From assembly GCF_014648655.1 (NCBI RefSeq), contig NZ_BMRN01000004.1, positions 124,001 to 188,000 on the forward strand: a stretch of 64,000 nt of DNA, written 5' to 3'. A model generated the notes under the pieces. It searched no databases, was not told where the DNA came from, and saw only the letters and a list, made by a program, of their open reading frames with translations. The DNA is from Streptomyces atratus (lineage in GTDB: Bacteria; Actinomycetota; Actinomycetes; Streptomycetales; Streptomycetaceae). Shown here piece after piece: positions 62,617 through 64,000 of this stretch (its first letter is position 1; every line of letters starts with the position of its first letter). The translations under genes and the position numbers were made by a program.

Positions 62617-64000
62617 ATGAAGATCACCTTTCTCCTGCTCACCGCGGACGCCGTCGGAGGCACCGAACGAGCAGTGTTCAACCAGGCCGCCGAACTCGTG
62701 GGCAACCACGACGTCCGCGTACTGAGCATCCTCAAGACCCAGCCGCAGTTGTTCTTCCCGATCGACGAGCGCATCCGTGTCGACTATCTGATCGACCGGA
62801 CCGGGCCCGCCCCCGTCCCGATCCGCCCCACCGGCCTGGCCGCCGAGGCATGGGCGCAGGTGGCCGACCGGCCGAGCACCCTGGTGGACCCTGCCTGGGA
62901 AGCGGCGTTCAGCAGGCTGACCGACCTGGAACTGGAGTACGCACTCCAGCACACCGACACGGATCTGCTGATCACCACCACACCGGCGCTCATGGCGCTC
63001 GCGGTGCAGCTGGCGCCCCCGCACGTGATGACGCTCCACCAGGAGCACCGTGTCTCCGAACTGCGGGGCCCCAGCGCCGAACCGCTGCTGCGCTACGCCT
63101 CCCGCCTGGACGCGCTCGCCGTGCTCAGCAACCGCACGCGCGACTGGTTCGCCGAGACCCTCGGCCACAGCGCGCCCCGTATCGACGTCGTCCCCAACGC
63201 CCTGCCGCGCGGGTTCCGGCCACGCTCCACCCTGGAGACCCGGACCGTCGTCATCGCGGGCCGTCTGGTCGGCGAGAAGCAGATCGACCACGCCATCACC
63301 ATCTGGGACACCGTGGCCCGCCGCCACCCCACCTGGACGCTGCGCATCTTCGGTGACGGCCCGCTCGCCGGTGCCCTGCGGCGACAGATCGACGTGCTCG
63401 GCCTGCAGGACAGTGTCCAGCTCAACGGCAACTCCCCCCACCTGGCCGAGGAGTGGGCCAAGGCCAGCCTCGCTCTCATGACTTCCCGCAACGAGGCCTT
63501 CCCGCTGGTGCTGACCGAGGCCCAGGCCGCCGGTGTGCCCGTGGTCTCCTACGACTGCCCCAACGGCCCCCGCGAAGTCGTCCTGGACGGGCAGACCGGC
63601 ATCCTCGTGCCGGCGGGCGACACCGATGCCGCCGCCGAGGCGCTCATCCGGCTCATCGAGGACGCCCCGCTGCGCCACGGCATGGGGCAGGCGGCCGCCG
63701 ATTCGGTCGCCCGGCTCGCTCCGCCCGTGGTGACCGCGATGTGGGAGAACATCTTCGCCGAGTTGGAGAGCGAGCGGGCGTCCGGGGAGCGCGAGGCCCG
63801 CAAGGCGGAGCGGCAGGCCCTGCACTCCTTGATGAGCGGCCAGGAAGGGATCCTCCGTCCCGCCGCCCCGGCCCCCGCCACCACCATCGACACCAAGGAG
63901 CAGCGGGCCCTGGAGGAGCGGCTGCTCCGTTCCGACCGAGGCCTCGTGCGCGACGGCGGACAGCTGTGCCGTCGGATGGGGAGCGAATCGCCCTGGGACG
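62617..64000 (+). CDS. Family 4 glycosyltransferase, 3' end beyond the window
   Basis: The frame opens at ATG 62617, 9 bases after the previous stop, and runs off the window after 461 codons without a stop. It begins MKITFLLLTADAVGGTERAV, the GG-T-E signature of GT-B enzymes. The donor-binding half has RTVVIAGRLVGEKQID, TLRIFGDGPLAGALRRQI and the E-x7-E motif EAFPLVLTEAQAAGVPVVSY, then TGILVPAGDTDAAAEALIRL. An ordinary GT4 protein would end near codon 385; here a charged Glu/Arg-rich region (SERASGEREARKAERQAL) continues, so this may be a longer or multidomain protein. It probably adds a hexose to the surface polymer. Confidence 0.87.
   Translation, partial: MKITFLLLTADAVGGTERAVFNQAAELVGNHDVRVLSILKTQPQLFFPIDERIRVDYLIDRTGPAPVPIRPTGLAAEAWAQVADRPSTLVDPAWEAAFSRLTDLELEYALQHTDTDLLITTTPALMALAVQLAPPHVMTLHQEHRVSELRGPSAEPLLRYASRLDALAVLSNRTRDWFAETLGHSAPRIDVVPNALPRGFRPRSTLETRTVVIAGRLVGEKQIDHAITIWDTVARRHPTWTLRIFGDGPLAGALRRQIDVLGLQDSVQLNGNSPHLAEEWAKASLALMTSRNEAFPLVLTEAQAAGVPVVSYDCPNGPREVVLDGQTGILVPAGDTDAAAEALIRLIEDAPLRHGMGQAAADSVARLAPPVVTAMWENIFAELESERASGEREARKAERQALHSLMSGQEGILRPAAPAPATTIDTKEQRALEERLLRSDRGLVRDGGQLCRRMGSESPWD

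Overview
The window is a stretch of a Streptomyces chromosome. The evidence is very high GC with strongly GC-biased third codon positions, many GTG and TTG starts, start/stop-overlapping operons, long GC-rich terminator hairpins, and a gene order that I recall (unchecked) from Streptomyces coelicolor around SCO5998-SCO6014: MurA-like enzyme, aconitase, NgcEFG, ROK regulator, XylFGH, Dxs, permease. I saw no tRNA, rRNA, CRISPR array, insertion sequence or phage gene.

Layout. 1-1745: end of an APC permease and an anti-sigma-type ATPase. 1855-9655: a catabolic cluster for an aromatic acid handled as its CoA thioester (enoyl-CoA hydratase, fused flavin monooxygenase/Old Yellow Enzyme, aryl-CoA ligase, acyl-CoA dehydrogenase, Rid-family protein), with a frameshifted small gene and a GNAT enzyme inside it. 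Its two forward operons share a nearly identical operator and -10 element. 9676-10100: a tiny ORF and a gene remnant. 10179-16689: a six-gene Mrp Na+/H+ antiporter operon with subunits A and B fused. 16803-19355: AraC regulator, TIGR03086-type protein and a degenerate cysteinyl-tRNA-synthetase-like protein, each with a probable leaderless promoter. 19981-26414: an extracellular group (LAxTG-anchored protein with a collagen-like stalk, membrane-anchored protein, beta-helix lipoprotein, Tat-exported DyP peroxidase).

26541-32076: an HTH-MurA fusion, an RraA-family protein and aconitase. The promoter regions of the fusion and of rraA/acnA carry the same operator, TATCTC-N6-GAGATA, and the acnA leader also has an iron-box-like site. 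32111-38863: secreted CHAP protein, SARP/NB-ARC/TPR regulator, phosphotransferase-fold protein, a DUF397/XRE pair and a histidine phosphatase. 38955-51738: a sugar-foraging island with a secreted GH92 mannosidase, the NgcEFG importer (DasR-type site upstream), the ROK regulator Rok7B7 and the XylFGH importer, with CAACGTTG-centred palindromes before the mannosidase and before xylF. 51908-55933: dxs, a second APC permease and an NYN-type protein. 55973-64000: surface polysaccharide genes (LCP ligase, GalE, beta-propeller-like protein, Stealth phosphotransferase, companion protein, and a GT4 glycosyltransferase cut by the window edge).

Many reading frames opposite the real genes are long only because of GC bias; they are left out. 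Functional names come from motifs and family knowledge read by eye, and no database search was run.
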